Of a stretch of 42,860 nucleotides of DNA, positions 1 through 8,668 are shown one piece after another (the stretch's first letter is position 1; every line of letters begins with the position of its first letter). Below the pieces are notes generated by a model, which searched no databases, had not been told where the DNA came from, and worked only from the letters and a program-made list of their open reading frames with translations. The stretch is from the NCBI GenBank assembly GCA_049680295.1, contig JBAUHN010000457.1, positions 1 through 42,860 of the forward strand, given 5' to 3'. The DNA is from JBAUHN01 sp049680295 (GTDB lineage Bacteria; Pseudomonadota; Alphaproteobacteria; Rhodobacterales; Rhodobacteraceae). A program made the position numbers and the translations under genes.

Positions 1-1118
1 ACAACTTTGATCGCATCCTCGACACGGTCCTTGGCATAGCGGAGCGCTTCTTGAAGATCGGTCATGTCAAACGTATGAGTGTGGATCAGGGTCGCATCAA
101 AGACCTTCTGACGCATGTAGGCTTCGGCGCGGTGGGTCGCGGTCTTGCCTTCGCCACGGATACCAAAAAGATAGATGTTGTTGCGCACCAAATAGGCGAC
201 ATCAACTTCATCAGGCTTATGTGGGAAAGCCGCCAGACAGATCTTACCGCCACGGTTGAGCATCTGTGCTGCCTGATTGGTCCCGTCCGGCGCACCGGCG
301 CATTCGACGACATAGTCGGCACCTTTGCCACCCGTCAGCTCGCGCACTTTCGACACGACATCTTCGTTGCGCACGTTGATCACGTGATCTGCGCCAAGCT
401 GTTTGCCGATTTCCAACCTGTTGTCACGTGTGCCGGTCAGGATGACTGGCTGGGCACCAAGCGCCTTGGCAACAGCGGCGCCCATAAGACCGATTGGCCC
501 TGGCCCTGTAACGACAACACTTTCGCCAGCGACTAGCCCGCCAAGCTCGGTCAGGCCGTACATCGCCGTGCCCGCAGTGACGACCAATGTCGCCTCTTCG
601 TCGGTCATAGTGTCCGCCACGTGAACCAGGGTATTGATATTGTTCACGGCATATTCCGCAAAGCCACCATCCGTTGTGAAACCGTTTGCCCGGTGACCCT
701 TGTCAACATCGCCATAGTTCTTGCCGTAGTTGTGGCAGGAGGTGTACATCCCTGCCCGGCACCGCTTGCACTGACCGCAGCCAGCATGGATTTCGACGGT
801 CACCCGTTCGCCGATTTCATATTCATCAACACCCGGCCCCAAGGCCACAACCGTACCCATATATTCATGGCCCGGCGTGAAGTTCTTGTTGAACGGGTCA
901 CCACCGTGAATTTGAGCAGGCGGGCCGTTGTGGATGATTTCCAGATCCGTCGCACAGATCGCAACAGCATCAATGCGCACCAGCACTTCAGCTTTAGCAG
1001 GCGCTGGAACATCCTTCCCCTCAAGCGAAATTTCGCCCGGATTTCCAAGGACCCATGCCTTCATTTTCTCTGGGACTGGGTAGTCAGTACTTGTTGTTAC
1101 ATTCGCTGGCATCGCCAT
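1..1118 (-). CDS. Zinc-dependent medium-chain alcohol dehydrogenase (3' end cut by window edge)
   Basis: Translating the reverse strand from 1118 gives 372 codons without a stop, running off the left edge. The protein is a zinc MDR dehydrogenase that should oxidise an alcohol or polyol with NAD(P). Visible marks are the catalytic-zinc cysteine in AICATDLE, the GHEYMG motif, the four structural-zinc cysteines in GCGQCKRCRAGMYTSC, and the nucleotide-binding GPGPIGLMGA turn. The start is supported by a GGAGG ribosome site six bases upstream. It lies 35 bases downstream of the IclR gene on the same strand, so the two are probably co-transcribed and the regulator may respond to its substrate. The substrate cannot be read from the sequence; threonine- or sorbitol-dehydrogenase-like roles are possible. 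Confidence 0.9.
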   Translation of the reverse strand, partial: MAMPANVTTSTDYPVPEKMKAWVLGNPGEISLEGKDVPAPAKAEVLVRIDAVAICATDLEIIHNGPPAQIHGGDPFNKNFTPGHEYMGTVVALGPGVDEYEIGERVTVEIHAGCGQCKRCRAGMYTSCHNYGKNYGDVDKGHRANGFTTDGGFAEYAVNNINTLVHVADTMTDEEATLVVTAGTAMYGLTELGGLVAGESVVVTGPGPIGLMGAAVAKALGAQPVILTGTRDNRLEIGKQLGADHVINVRNEDVVSKVRELTGGKGADYVVECAGAPDGTNQAAQMLNRGGKICLAAFPHKPDEVDVAYLVRNNIYLFGIRGEGKTATHRAEAYMRQKVFDATLIHTHTFDMTDLQEALRYAKDRVEDAIKV

Positions 1119-1153
1119 TGGTTTTCCTCCGTTTAGTGGCTTTAGGTGTCGCG

Positions 1154-2020
1154 CTACCGCTTTGCGCCGCGCAGTCGCTTCGAGAATTCCAGGGCTGCAG
1201 AGACCATCTTTTTGGCTACCTCAGTCCTGTAAGCTTTGGTCATTTTGTCGGATGGGGCGGTCATCGAAATTGATCCGACGATGGCGCCGCCAGGGTCGCG
1301 AAGGGCGGCACCGATGCACACAACCCCTTCTTTCAATTCCTCGTCGTCGATCGAATAACCCCGGCGGCGAACCAAACGCAGATCTTCAATCAATCCTGAC
1401 AGGGTTGTCAGAGTCTTTCCGGTGTATTGGGTCAGCCCGTTCGCGGAAATCACCCGAACCAGTTCAATCTCCGGAAGCCATGCCAAAATCGCTTTGCCGG
1501 TCGCTGTCGCATGCAGCGCACGCATCTTAATCAACTCATCAGGCTCCACCGCCGCGGACACCTGATCGGGCGCTGGAATTCTAACCTTTGTTAAAAGAGA
1601 CGTTTCCGCGAGTACGGCAAGTTGAACACCGTGACCAAGCTGCGATCCAAGAAGTTTCAGGTCATCCTTCAAAAGCTCTGCGGGATCAGATTCGCCTGCT
1701 GCGAGATCAACGAGTTCATGAACCTTTGCCCCCAGGGCGTACCCACGACTGCGCCCAAGATGCAGGACATATCCGCGCGCCACCAAAGTTGAAATCAAAT
1801 GGTGACATGTTGAAGAATTCAATCCAACGCGACCTGATAATTCGGATAATACCAGACCATCGCGCTCTCCGGCCAAGACCTCCAGAATATCCAACGCCCG
1901 CACAACAGATTGTATGTGGCGAGGCCCTTCAGGCAGGCTCGGTCCCCCCTTTACAGGTCCAACTGCAACATCAGAATCTCGTGTGATGAATTCTTCAGGC
2001 GACTCACGTTTCATTGTCAT
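1154..2020 (-). CDS. IclR-family transcriptional regulator
   Basis: A 288-aa protein with the two-domain IclR layout: an N-terminal winged helix-turn-helix (VLSELSGRVGLNSSTCHHL, then ARGYV and the wing GYALGAKVHEL) and a C-terminal effector-binding domain ending near the family's usual length (about 250-290 aa). An upstream in-frame ATG exists at 2047, but ATG 2020 is preceded by GGAGGGAGAAAA, a strong ribosome site, so it is preferred. It precedes the alcohol dehydrogenase and is divergent from the SDR/PLP pair, so it may control both arms, possibly through the inverted repeat at 2064-2110. The effector is unknown. Confidence 0.92.
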   Translation of the reverse strand: MTMKRESPEEFITRDSDVAVGPVKGGPSLPEGPRHIQSVVRALDILEVLAGERDGLVLSELSGRVGLNSSTCHHLISTLVARGYVLHLGRSRGYALGAKVHELVDLAAGESDPAELLKDDLKLLGSQLGHGVQLAVLAETSLLTKVRIPAPDQVSAAVEPDELIKMRALHATATGKAILAWLPEIELVRVISANGLTQYTGKTLTTLSGLIEDLRLVRRRGYSIDDEELKEGVVCIGAALRDPGGAIVGSISMTAPSDKMTKAYRTEVAKKMVSAALEFSKRLRGAKR

Positions 2021-2063
2021 TTTTCTCCCTCCTCTATCGTTGGGCATGTTCGGATTATAAGCA

Positions 2064-2110
2064 AACTAATTTCACAATGTCATTTTTAATTTGACATTGT
2101 GAAATTAGTT
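2064..2110. promoter_or_regulatory. Perfect 19-bp inverted repeat, candidate operator
   Basis: The left arm AACTAATTTCACAATGTCA (2064-2082) and the right arm (2092-2110) are exact reverse complements, separated by nine A/T bases. It sits about 45 bases upstream of the IclR start and about 210 bases upstream of the SDR start. The position between divergent arms and the dyad symmetry suit an operator. A terminator is less likely because the T-rich tract is in the loop, not after the stem. The binding protein is inferred to be the neighbouring IclR. Confidence 0.6.
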
Positions 2111-2187
2111 GCAGAGTCAAAACTCTGGGCCTTGCGAAAAATTCCAGAAGAAATTTGCGTTTTATTGTTTTTTGACAATCTGTTACC

Positions 2188-2220
2188 GGAACAATCGACC
2201 TGTCTGACCAAAGTTGTTCC
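2188..2220 (+). promoter_or_regulatory. Leader inverted repeat upstream of SDR gene
   Basis: GGAACAA (2188-2194) and TTGTTCC (2214-2220) form a 7-bp stem with a 19-base loop in the approximately 210-base leader between the large palindrome and the SDR start. A TTGACA box at 2172-2177 lies just upstream without a convincing -10. It could be a second operator half-pair or a leader hairpin; support is weak. Confidence 0.25.
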
Positions 2221-2320
2221 GACTTGGCCAGAATTTGCGCCAACGAGAAAAGCTTGCGAAGTCGCCCCTGTTCCGGCTCCCTGTTGCCAAGGTATTTTTC
2301 CAAAAGAAAAGGAAAACAAA

Positions 2321-3121
2321 ATGACGGCAACTTCTGAACAAATGCACCTTCCCGGCCTTCGCGGGAAGTGCATTGTTGTTACAGCAGCAGGCCGGGGCAT
2401 TGGCCTTGCAATAGCGCGAAGGCTCAAACAGCAGGGCGCACATCTCGCGATATGTGATGTTGACAGAAATGCTTTGGATCGGGCTTCGGAAGAACTCGCG
2501 CCTGAGATCGCTGAGATCGCCGATGTGTCAGACCCAGTTCAGGTCGCGCGGTTCTTTGATGCGATCAAAAATACGATGTCAGGACTTGATGCGTTGGTTA
2601 ACAACGCCGGCATCGCAGGCCCAACCGCTGGTGTGGAGGATATCTTACCCGAAGAGTGGTCACGTTGTATTGACGTCTGCTTAACTGGCCAGTTTCTGTG
2701 TGCGCATCACGCAGTTCCACTCATCAAGGCTGCGGGAGGCGGCAGCATTGTCAGTATGGCCTCGGCGGCAGCCCGTTTTGGGTATGCCTTTCGGACACCG
2801 TATTCTGCAGCAAAATGGGGCGTCATTGGTTTGACGCAAAGCCTTGCAAAAGAACTCGGGCCCGCCAACATCAGGGTTAATGCCGTTCTGCCAGGCATCA
2901 TTGAAGGACCCCGCATGGAAGGGGTGATTGCTGACAAAGCAAGATTGACTGACGTGAGCCATGAAACGATGAAAGCAGACTACATCAACAGAATTTCGCT
3001 GCGACGCATGACGCCGCCCGAAGATGTGGCAGACATGGTAGCTTTTCTAATCTCGGATGCTGGCCGGAATCTTTCTGGCCAATCGTTCCCTGTTGATGGC
3101 AATGTCGAAGTGCTCAGCTAA
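2321..3121 (+). CDS. Short-chain dehydrogenase/reductase (SDR)
   Basis: A 266-aa classical SDR, expected to interconvert an alcohol and a ketone with NAD(P). The cofactor loop is TAAGRGIG (residues 21-28, an A-for-G variant of TGxxxGIG), followed by the NNAG motif at 94-97 and the catalytic Ser148, Tyr161 and Lys165 (YSAAK). The frame is open for 74 more codons upstream, but that part looks like leader sequence. ATG 2321, with AAAAGGAAAA just before it, matches the family length. The acidic residue after the second strand (ICDVDRN) suggests NAD preference. It heads the arm divergent from the IclR gene and is followed 68 bases later by the SerC-like enzyme, suggesting a joint pathway. Confidence 0.92.
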   Translation: MTATSEQMHLPGLRGKCIVVTAAGRGIGLAIARRLKQQGAHLAICDVDRNALDRASEELAPEIAEIADVSDPVQVARFFDAIKNTMSGLDALVNNAGIAGPTAGVEDILPEEWSRCIDVCLTGQFLCAHHAVPLIKAAGGGSIVSMASAAARFGYAFRTPYSAAKWGVIGLTQSLAKELGPANIRVNAVLPGIIEGPRMEGVIADKARLTDVSHETMKADYINRISLRRMTPPEDVADMVAFLISDAGRNLSGQSFPVDGNVEVLS

Positions 3122-3189
3122 CCTGACAAACTATCCGATATTCCGTTGCTTTCGGATCCGACCCTAAACATGAATACAGGACCAGGCCT

Positions 3190-4992
3190 ATGACGGATCT
3201 CGTCGCGCAAAGACTTTCCTCGATTGAGGCAACCCGGCTGGGCCCGCCTTCCCGAACTGTTAATCCGTTCTTTGGTGTTGGCCCAATTACAGACGTCATC
3301 AGGGACGAAGTCGATGGGCGCAAGAACCGGTTTGATTTCGATCGATGGATTGAGAAGACCTACCGCAAGCGGGACGACAAAGGGAATGATCTCGGCCCGT
3401 TCACAACCTCCGAGCTTGGGCGATCCATGCATCGCGGTTATCCGGCTGATGCCGTTCTTCGGGACATGATGCACCATATCCATCGCTACTTCGGGTTCGC
3501 AAAAGCAAACCCTATGGCGGTGGGGCTAGGTGGCGGACATAGTGGATTTACCGTTGCGATCATGCATCTGATGAACCCGAACAACCCTGATCAGAGGGTC
3601 TATGTTGATACCCCGGCACCAGAAACACCAGCGGCGATGACCTCTGGTTTTTTCCGTCAAAGCTGGGGGACACAGATCCTCGAACTGCAGAAACACGCCA
3701 TGAACGGACAGGCGGGCAATGTCATTTTCTCGGATGCGGAAGGCTCAATCCCAGGCCCGGATCGTCTTGAGCAGATGGGCATCACTCTATTCGTGGGCGT
3801 CGGTCATGAAACCACCGGTGCAACGACCTATACCGAGGACGAAGTCAGATCACTGCTTGAATGGTTGCGGCGAGACCCCGAAAATCACCACGCGATGATC
3901 GATGCCACATCGATGTTGGGTGCAATGCCGTGGGCCAAAGATGTGGTTCAGAACTTCATGGATAGATGCTGCATATTCACACCGTTCCAGAAAGCCATCG
4001 GCGGCATTTCCGGCTATTTCCTCGCCTCATTCACACCACAGGCAATGACGCTGATTGAAGACAACCAAAAAGACCCTGCATGGGCGATTGCACGTCAGTT
4101 AAAACTGGTTGTTCCAAGCGATCCCAAGAAACCTATGACGGGCGACCAGAGCGCGGCCCTTGGCCCTTTCTATGATGCAACTTCGGGCAAAATGACCGGC
4201 GGGGTTATCAACACGTTCTCGTCTCTCGCTTTTGCAGAGACAACATATTGCCTGCTGCGCGTCGAAACCCTTATCGGCTCAGTCGATGTCATGAACGCGC
4301 GTTCGCGCACCAATCGTAAACTCATTGATGATTGGCTTTCCCAACAACAGTTATTGTTAGCAGGGGTCCCTGACCCAGAAAAACGCGGGGCTGCGGTGAC
4401 TTTGCTTGCCGTGAGTGACGCCGATATTGCCGACCCAGACATTCACAACCGCATCATCGCCCGTTCAAAGCAGCTTTTGGGGTATGAGGGCCTCACCCAT
4501 CCCGATGGTTCCTATGAGGCCGGCCTTGACGTAGCTCGCTACGTAAACGCCTTCCCGGGAACTGCCGGCGATTACAGGGCTTGGATCGGCGGTATACGGG
4601 ACACAGTCGATATTGTGGCTCTGCTCGAGAACATCTCCTACGCTTATCATCGTGCAAAGATAGTCGTCCTTGAGGAAGAGCTGGCAAAGCAGGGCACAGT
4701 GTTCGCTTTATCTGATGAGGATTTCAGGAAGCCGGGTGACAGATCAGACACAAGCACTGCCCTTGCAAGAACCGCTGCCAACGCCGAAGCACTGGACGGC
4801 TTGCGAGAAAGTTCAGAAGCATTAGCCGCTATTTGGGGCGCCATTCAGGCAACTCATGACCCAGTCCGCCGCGCAGAACTGCTGACCTCGCATGGCGTGG
4901 AACTGGCTTTGGCAACGAATAGTCTGCGCTCTAGGTGCGACGCTCTAGGCCTCATAAGCGCATTTGAAGGCGACGAAACGTCTTCGGAATAA
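3190..4992 (+). CDS. Large SerC-like PLP-dependent (class V aminotransferase fold) enzyme
   Basis: The 600-aa protein has fold-type I PLP features closest to phosphoserine aminotransferase. These are an N-terminal GRSMHRGYP segment comparable to the SerC GRSHR region, a glycine-rich cofactor loop (GLGGGHSGF, 112-120), an aspartate in MIDATSMLG (238), and the probable Schiff-base lysine K268 in TPFQKAIGG, like SerC's WQKVLGG. SerC proteins are about 360-400 aa, so this one is about 200 residues longer, with an Ala/Glu-rich helical C-terminus. No serine-biosynthesis neighbour is present; it follows an SDR, so a catabolic transamination or cleavage of an amino or hydroxy acid is inferred. The exact reaction is not known. 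Confidence 0.75.
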   Translation: MTDLVAQRLSSIEATRLGPPSRTVNPFFGVGPITDVIRDEVDGRKNRFDFDRWIEKTYRKRDDKGNDLGPFTTSELGRSMHRGYPADAVLRDMMHHIHRYFGFAKANPMAVGLGGGHSGFTVAIMHLMNPNNPDQRVYVDTPAPETPAAMTSGFFRQSWGTQILELQKHAMNGQAGNVIFSDAEGSIPGPDRLEQMGITLFVGVGHETTGATTYTEDEVRSLLEWLRRDPENHHAMIDATSMLGAMPWAKDVVQNFMDRCCIFTPFQKAIGGISGYFLASFTPQAMTLIEDNQKDPAWAIARQLKLVVPSDPKKPMTGDQSAALGPFYDATSGKMTGGVINTFSSLAFAETTYCLLRVETLIGSVDVMNARSRTNRKLIDDWLSQQQLLLAGVPDPEKRGAAVTLLAVSDADIADPDIHNRIIARSKQLLGYEGLTHPDGSYEAGLDVARYVNAFPGTAGDYRAWIGGIRDTVDIVALLENISYAYHRAKIVVLEEELAKQGTVFALSDEDFRKPGDRSDTSTALARTAANAEALDGLRESSEALAAIWGAIQATHDPVRRAELLTSHGVELALATNSLRSRCDALGLISAFEGDETSSE

Positions 4993-5105
4993 GCGAACCT
5001 TACGAGCAAATTGAAGTCACCCCCGGATCAGATAAAGCCAGACAGTATTCACCAATGGGCATTGTACCAGCACTTGTTAATGGCGAAGAAATCTTAACCG
5101 CGTGA
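4992..5105 (+). pseudogene. Glutathione S-transferase N-terminal fragment
   Basis: One frame reads YEQIEVTPGSDKARQY, then MGIVPALVNGEEILTA and a TGA. This matches the thioredoxin-fold part of glutathione S-transferases (beta-alpha-beta with the cis-Pro 'xVPAL' motif followed by 'L.ES'). Only about 37 codons remain, with no start, no upstream active-site strand and no C-terminal helical domain, and it overlaps the end of the PLP gene. It is read as a remnant left by a deletion and directly abuts another fragment. Confidence 0.55.
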
Positions 5106-5683
5106 AGAATTCGATATCAACGAACTGCCCTTTGACATGGAACATGTTGAACCCTGTCTTGAAAAGATGTTCGAACGCATGTCCGCCTTGAGCGAAACGG
5201 ATATTCAGATCTTCTTTTACGGCCCCGAAAATTTCGCTCCCGACGGGCGCCCCAATCTGGGACCAACAAGTGAGATCAAAGGCTTGTTCGTTGCGGCAGG
5301 CATGAGTTTCAACGGCATCCTGAATTCCGGTGGCGTGGACCTGACGATGGTGGAATGGATAATCGACGGCGAACCGTCGCGTGGTATGGGGCCGATGCTT
5401 TTCCGGCGCGCGCATCCTTTCCAAATGAACACAAAATACAATCACGACCGCAGCGCGGAATCGGCTGGTTTTCAATGTGGTGTCAGCTGGGTTGGACGGC
5501 AGGTACATTCCGCGCGGTGTGCGCCGAGTGCCGCTGCATGACCACCTGAAAGAAGCGGGAGCAACATTTGCTGAACGTACCGGGTGGGATGTGCCGATGT
5601 ATTTTGATACCGAAAAGAAGGGCCGGAACGAAGAACAGAACCTGTTGTGGAAAGACTGGTCGGCCAACGTACGGGCGGAATGA
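5098..5683 (+). pseudogene. FAD-dependent dimethylglycine/sarcosine dehydrogenase-like fragment, frameshifted
   Basis: From 5098 the frame reads FDINELPFDMEHVEPCLEKM, then FFYGPENFAPDGRPNLGP and LFVAAGMSFNGILNSGG with MVEWIIDGEPS. These are the end-of-FAD-domain signatures of dimethylglycine and sarcosine dehydrogenases that carry a GcvT domain. Around 5450-5490 the similarity moves to another frame (RGVRRVPLHDHLKEAG, then FAERTGWDVPMYF), which is the next part of the same family, so a frameshift is present. The FAD-binding N-terminus and the GcvT folate domain are missing. A relic of N-methyl-amine catabolism, not a working gene. Confidence 0.7.
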
Positions 5684-5847
5684 CTTGCCGCGCGCGACGA
5701 TACATGCCACGTGACACGTCCGTCGCCGCGCTCTCAAATCGAGATATGAATTCGATTTGTGACAGTTTGAACGGCACACCCAGAAAATGCCTCGGATGGC
5801 GCACGCCGACTGAAGCAGTCAGGGAAGAACTGATGAAATTAAGATAG
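5684..5847 (+). mobile_element. IS30-family transposase C-terminal remnant
   Basis: The frame ending at TAG 5845-5847 reads RYMPRDTSVAALSNRDM, then ICDSLNGTPRKCLGWRTP and TEAVREELMKL. The LNxxPRKxLGWxTPxE block is the hallmark C-terminus of IS30-type transposases. Only about 50 codons remain and no terminal inverted repeat could be identified. It marks a past insertion in the debris zone between the PLP gene and the Hint-domain gene. Confidence 0.65.
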
Positions 5848-6272
5848 CGAAAACGTCGAAACGACCCTTGAGACTCCAAGCCTTCACAGTACTTTAGAGG
5901 AAATGCACCTTAAAGGCCGACCGCACCGGGACAGAGATCACATCAGGACAGATGCTCAGGCAATGTACACGGTTGATGAACTGAACGCATAAAATTCTGA
6001 TCTCTCAACTCATTTGGACCCGAAAGCCGTTCTGCGTCAGACGATTCTGATCGTCCCTAAACCAGTACTGAAAGCCCCGATCAATATGATCGATGCAACC
6101 CTTCGTGGGCGGACATCAGGTCATCATTCAGATGTTGTCGAACCCATTTGTTATGGGTCAAACGCCACCCCACAAATTGGACTGCACAGAGCAGCAACTT
6201 ACTGCCCGCAACAACGCAATCTTTACCGATCCATGCCAAACCGTCGAAAGAAGCATTCTTGGAATTGGTCAT
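5848..6272. other. Gap without a supportable gene
   Basis: The 425 bases after the transposase remnant hold only short unrelated open frames on both strands (for example a 63-codon reverse frame at 6081-6272). None has a recognised motif or a convincing ribosome site. The stretch is probably more decayed mobile-element or gene sequence. The promoter of the Hint-domain gene should lie at its right end, but no clear -35/-10 pair was found. Confidence 0.5.
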
Positions 6273-7406
6273 ATGGCAGCAAACAACACACCTCTCCCCG
6301 ATCTTGTTGAATTGGATGGGCTTGCCCAGAACAATACCTATTCTGTGGGTGGGGCACCGGGCAGCGCCATTCTCGGTGTGGTGGACAATGCGACCTATTC
6401 GGACAGCAGTAACAACAACAACGGTGGAAATATCGTCGAGTTATACGCAACCGCCGCGTCCCGAAGCGGGACAATCACAATCGGTGGCATCCAATACAAT
6501 ATTGCGCTGTATTCTCCAGAGAGCCTTTTCGATGATGGGGATGTCACCGTTAACGATTCCGGCGGGGGAAGTACCACAATTCCGGGCGATGGCGATGATT
6601 CGGACGTCGTCTTTATTGTGGCCACACCAACCGGCGGGGGCACACAACGTTTCTTTGCGTTGTTTGATGACGACTTGGGCGACATTGGTCCGATTACGTC
6701 GCTTGCAACGGGTGAATATTCAACATCATCGGCAAATAATCATGACATAGACGTCGATCAGGACAACAACGTCCAGACGGCACCGGTCTGCTTTGTCGCC
6801 GGAACAATGATCGACACATTGCGTGGCCCGCGCCCAATCGAGAGCATTCGCGCCGGTGACCGCGTGTTGACCCTGGATCACGGCGCGCAGCCGGTCCTAT
6901 GGTCGATGCGCAACAAAGTTCCGGTCGAAAAGCTGATCCAAAGGCCCAACTTTCGACCGATCATCATCCCATCAGATGCGCTGGCCCCTGGTATTCCAAA
7001 GACAGAACTCCGCATCTCTCCGCAGCATCGCATCATGTTGCGCTCAAAGATCGCTCAGCGGCTTTTCTCGGCGCCCGAGATATTGGTGGGGGCCAAGAAG
7101 CTGGTCGGTAATGGGGGCATCCGCCACTGCAGTGAGATGCAGACCGTCGAATACTATCACATTCTGTGCGCCCGGCATGAGATCGTTTTTGCCAACAGCA
7201 CACCGACAGAAACGATGCTTCTTGGTCCGTTGGCTTTGGCAGGTATGCCGACGCAAGTGCGAAACGCCGCGCTGGTATGCGCAAGTCAGTCACGTGATCC
7301 GGCTAGAAAAATCATCCGGCGCAACGAAGATCTGGAGATGCTGTATCATCGGCATTCAAAGAACGGCAGAAATCTGCTTTGCGCACATTCCCAGGTTGGG
7401 GCGTGA
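6273..7406 (+). CDS. Hint-domain (hedgehog/intein-like) protein
   Basis: A 377-aa protein from ATG 6273; the frame extends 60 codons further upstream, but that part looks non-coding. The first 170 or so residues are acidic, Asn/Gly/Asp-rich and repeat-like (DSSNNNNGGN, DDGDVTVNDSGGGS, DQDNN), typical of secreted calcium-rich proteins. The C-terminal half is a Hint domain beginning CFVAGTMIDTLRGPRPIESI with AGDRVLTLDHG and a later LRISPQHRIML block. Such proteins are common in Rhodobacteraceae, and a self-cleaving or protein-processing role is inferred from the domain. The Cys that starts the domain is present. No signal peptide is seen, consistent with type I-like export. Start certainty is moderate because the ribosome site is weak. 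Confidence 0.8.
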   Translation: MAANNTPLPDLVELDGLAQNNTYSVGGAPGSAILGVVDNATYSDSSNNNNGGNIVELYATAASRSGTITIGGIQYNIALYSPESLFDDGDVTVNDSGGGSTTIPGDGDDSDVVFIVATPTGGGTQRFFALFDDDLGDIGPITSLATGEYSTSSANNHDIDVDQDNNVQTAPVCFVAGTMIDTLRGPRPIESIRAGDRVLTLDHGAQPVLWSMRNKVPVEKLIQRPNFRPIIIPSDALAPGIPKTELRISPQHRIMLRSKIAQRLFSAPEILVGAKKLVGNGGIRHCSEMQTVEYYHILCARHEIVFANSTPTETMLLGPLALAGMPTQVRNAALVCASQSRDPARKIIRRNEDLEMLYHRHSKNGRNLLCAHSQVGA

Positions 7407-7807
7407 CGGCAGTCGCCATTCCAGCGCGGCGTTTCGCACCGATCCCCTTGGGCAAATTGAATGTGTGAATCTACCGAACACCAGTTTGCCACATGACACG
7501 CCTATTACAGGGTCACGACATGGATCCCAATCCGGCAAATCGACGGCGACGTTGTTTCGTTCCGTATCTGGCCGAATTGTTTCACGGTTGATCCATGGTG
7601 CATTCAACGCGACTCCAGGCGCAATGGTCCGGCGCTTGACGATGAAGGCTTTGGCCATGCGTAAGGCACGTCGTTGGCTTCGGATTTTGTGCATCCAAAA
7701 GCCAAACGCCCTAATTTTCGCGAAATGGACAGGATCATCGCAGCACGCCGACACGTTTGAATCCATCAAGCGGGCGCGATCTGTTAGCTATTGGGCAGCT
7801 GGCCGTG
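7407..7807. other. Gap without a supportable gene
   Basis: About 400 bases between the convergent Hint-domain and MBL-fold genes. Long open frames cross it on both strands (part of a forward frame from 6976 and a 137-codon reverse frame), but their translations are Arg/Ser/Pro-rich with no recognisable motif. They look like by-products of base composition or of a decayed gene. No T-tailed hairpin terminator was spotted. Confidence 0.45.
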
Positions 7808-8665
7808 TCATAACGCGATGCGGATGCCGTCGTGTCCGACGATCAGGTCTCCATCCCAATGGCTTGCACAGGCATCCTGCCAATCCCGCGGGCCAAAGGT
7901 CGGGTCGTCTGACGGGATCAGGTGCGACAGCGCCAGCCGTTTTACGCCCGCATTGGTCGCAGTTTTCGCCGCATCATGGGCAAATGTGTGCGACCGCAAC
8001 CAATGTGCCATCAACTTGTCACTGCCGTTTCCGACCCGTTCCATCAACGCGGGTAGTGCCGCCTCCAACATCGCCTCATGGATCAACAAATCGGCACCAC
8101 GCGCAAATTCCTCAAGTGCCGACATAGGCGCGGTGTCGCCAGAGAATACCACATGCACGTCGGGCGTTTGGAATGATAAAGCGAAGGTGTCAATCAACGG
8201 CGGATGTGTGTTGCGAATAGCCCGGATGTGAATTCCGTCTTGTTCCAGAACAGTCCCTTCATCCATCATGTGGAACATGACAAGCTGATGCAGATCGGGG
8301 CGACCTTCGTCCTCGATCCGCAAATCAATGTCGGCCTTCATAGAGGCAAGAAAGCCGTTCCAGTAGTCCTTCAGCCCTGCTGGCCCATATACGTCAATCG
8401 GCGTGGTAAGGCCCGCAGTCCATGCGGTGTGGATGAGCGGACCCAACTCAAGATAATGGTCCGAATGCAGATGGCTGATCAGGATCAGCGACAGGTCCTT
8501 TAGCTGCATGCCCTGGTCGACCAACCCTTTGGTCACACCAAGCCCGCAATCCACGACAATGTGCCTATCGTTCAGCACATAAAGCGCGGAGGTCGGCATT
8601 GATGATCTGGGACGGATTGCTGGCCCGCCCTTGGTGCCCAACAGAGCCACGAAGTTTCCAGACAT
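7808..8665 (-). CDS. Metallo-beta-lactamase-fold hydrolase (RNase Z-like)
   Basis: A 285-aa MBL-fold protein. The zinc-binding HxHxDH is visible as SHLHSDHYLELG (about residues 63-74), with downstream metal residues in FSGDTAPMSAL, the LLIHEAML segment and LSHLIPSDD. The arrangement (GDT then HEA) resembles the RNase Z/arylsulfatase-type branch rather than lactamases. It starts three bases after the aminotransferase stop, so it is the last gene of the IclR-aminotransferase-MBL operon. Hydrolysis of an ester, lactone or thioester intermediate is inferred from context; true RNase Z activity is unlikely because that gene is normally housekeeping. Confidence 0.88.
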   Translation of the reverse strand: MSGNFVALLGTKGGPAIRPRSSMPTSALYVLNDRHIVVDCGLGVTKGLVDQGMQLKDLSLILISHLHSDHYLELGPLIHTAWTAGLTTPIDVYGPAGLKDYWNGFLASMKADIDLRIEDEGRPDLHQLVMFHMMDEGTVLEQDGIHIRAIRNTHPPLIDTFALSFQTPDVHVVFSGDTAPMSALEEFARGADLLIHEAMLEAALPALMERVGNGSDKLMAHWLRSHTFAHDAAKTATNAGVKRLALSHLIPSDDPTFGPRDWQDACASHWDGDLIVGHDGIRIAL

Positions 8666-8668
8666 GTA

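Noticed and set aside
5077..5667. A 196-codon reverse frame over the debris zone.
   Set aside because: The forward strand carries recognisable FAD-oxidoreductase signatures in the same place; the reverse translation has none.
6976..8127. A 383-codon forward frame crossing the Hint-domain gene and the MBL gene.
   Set aside because: It overlaps two well-supported genes in other frames, is Arg/Ser-rich and has no motif. It is a by-product of coding composition.
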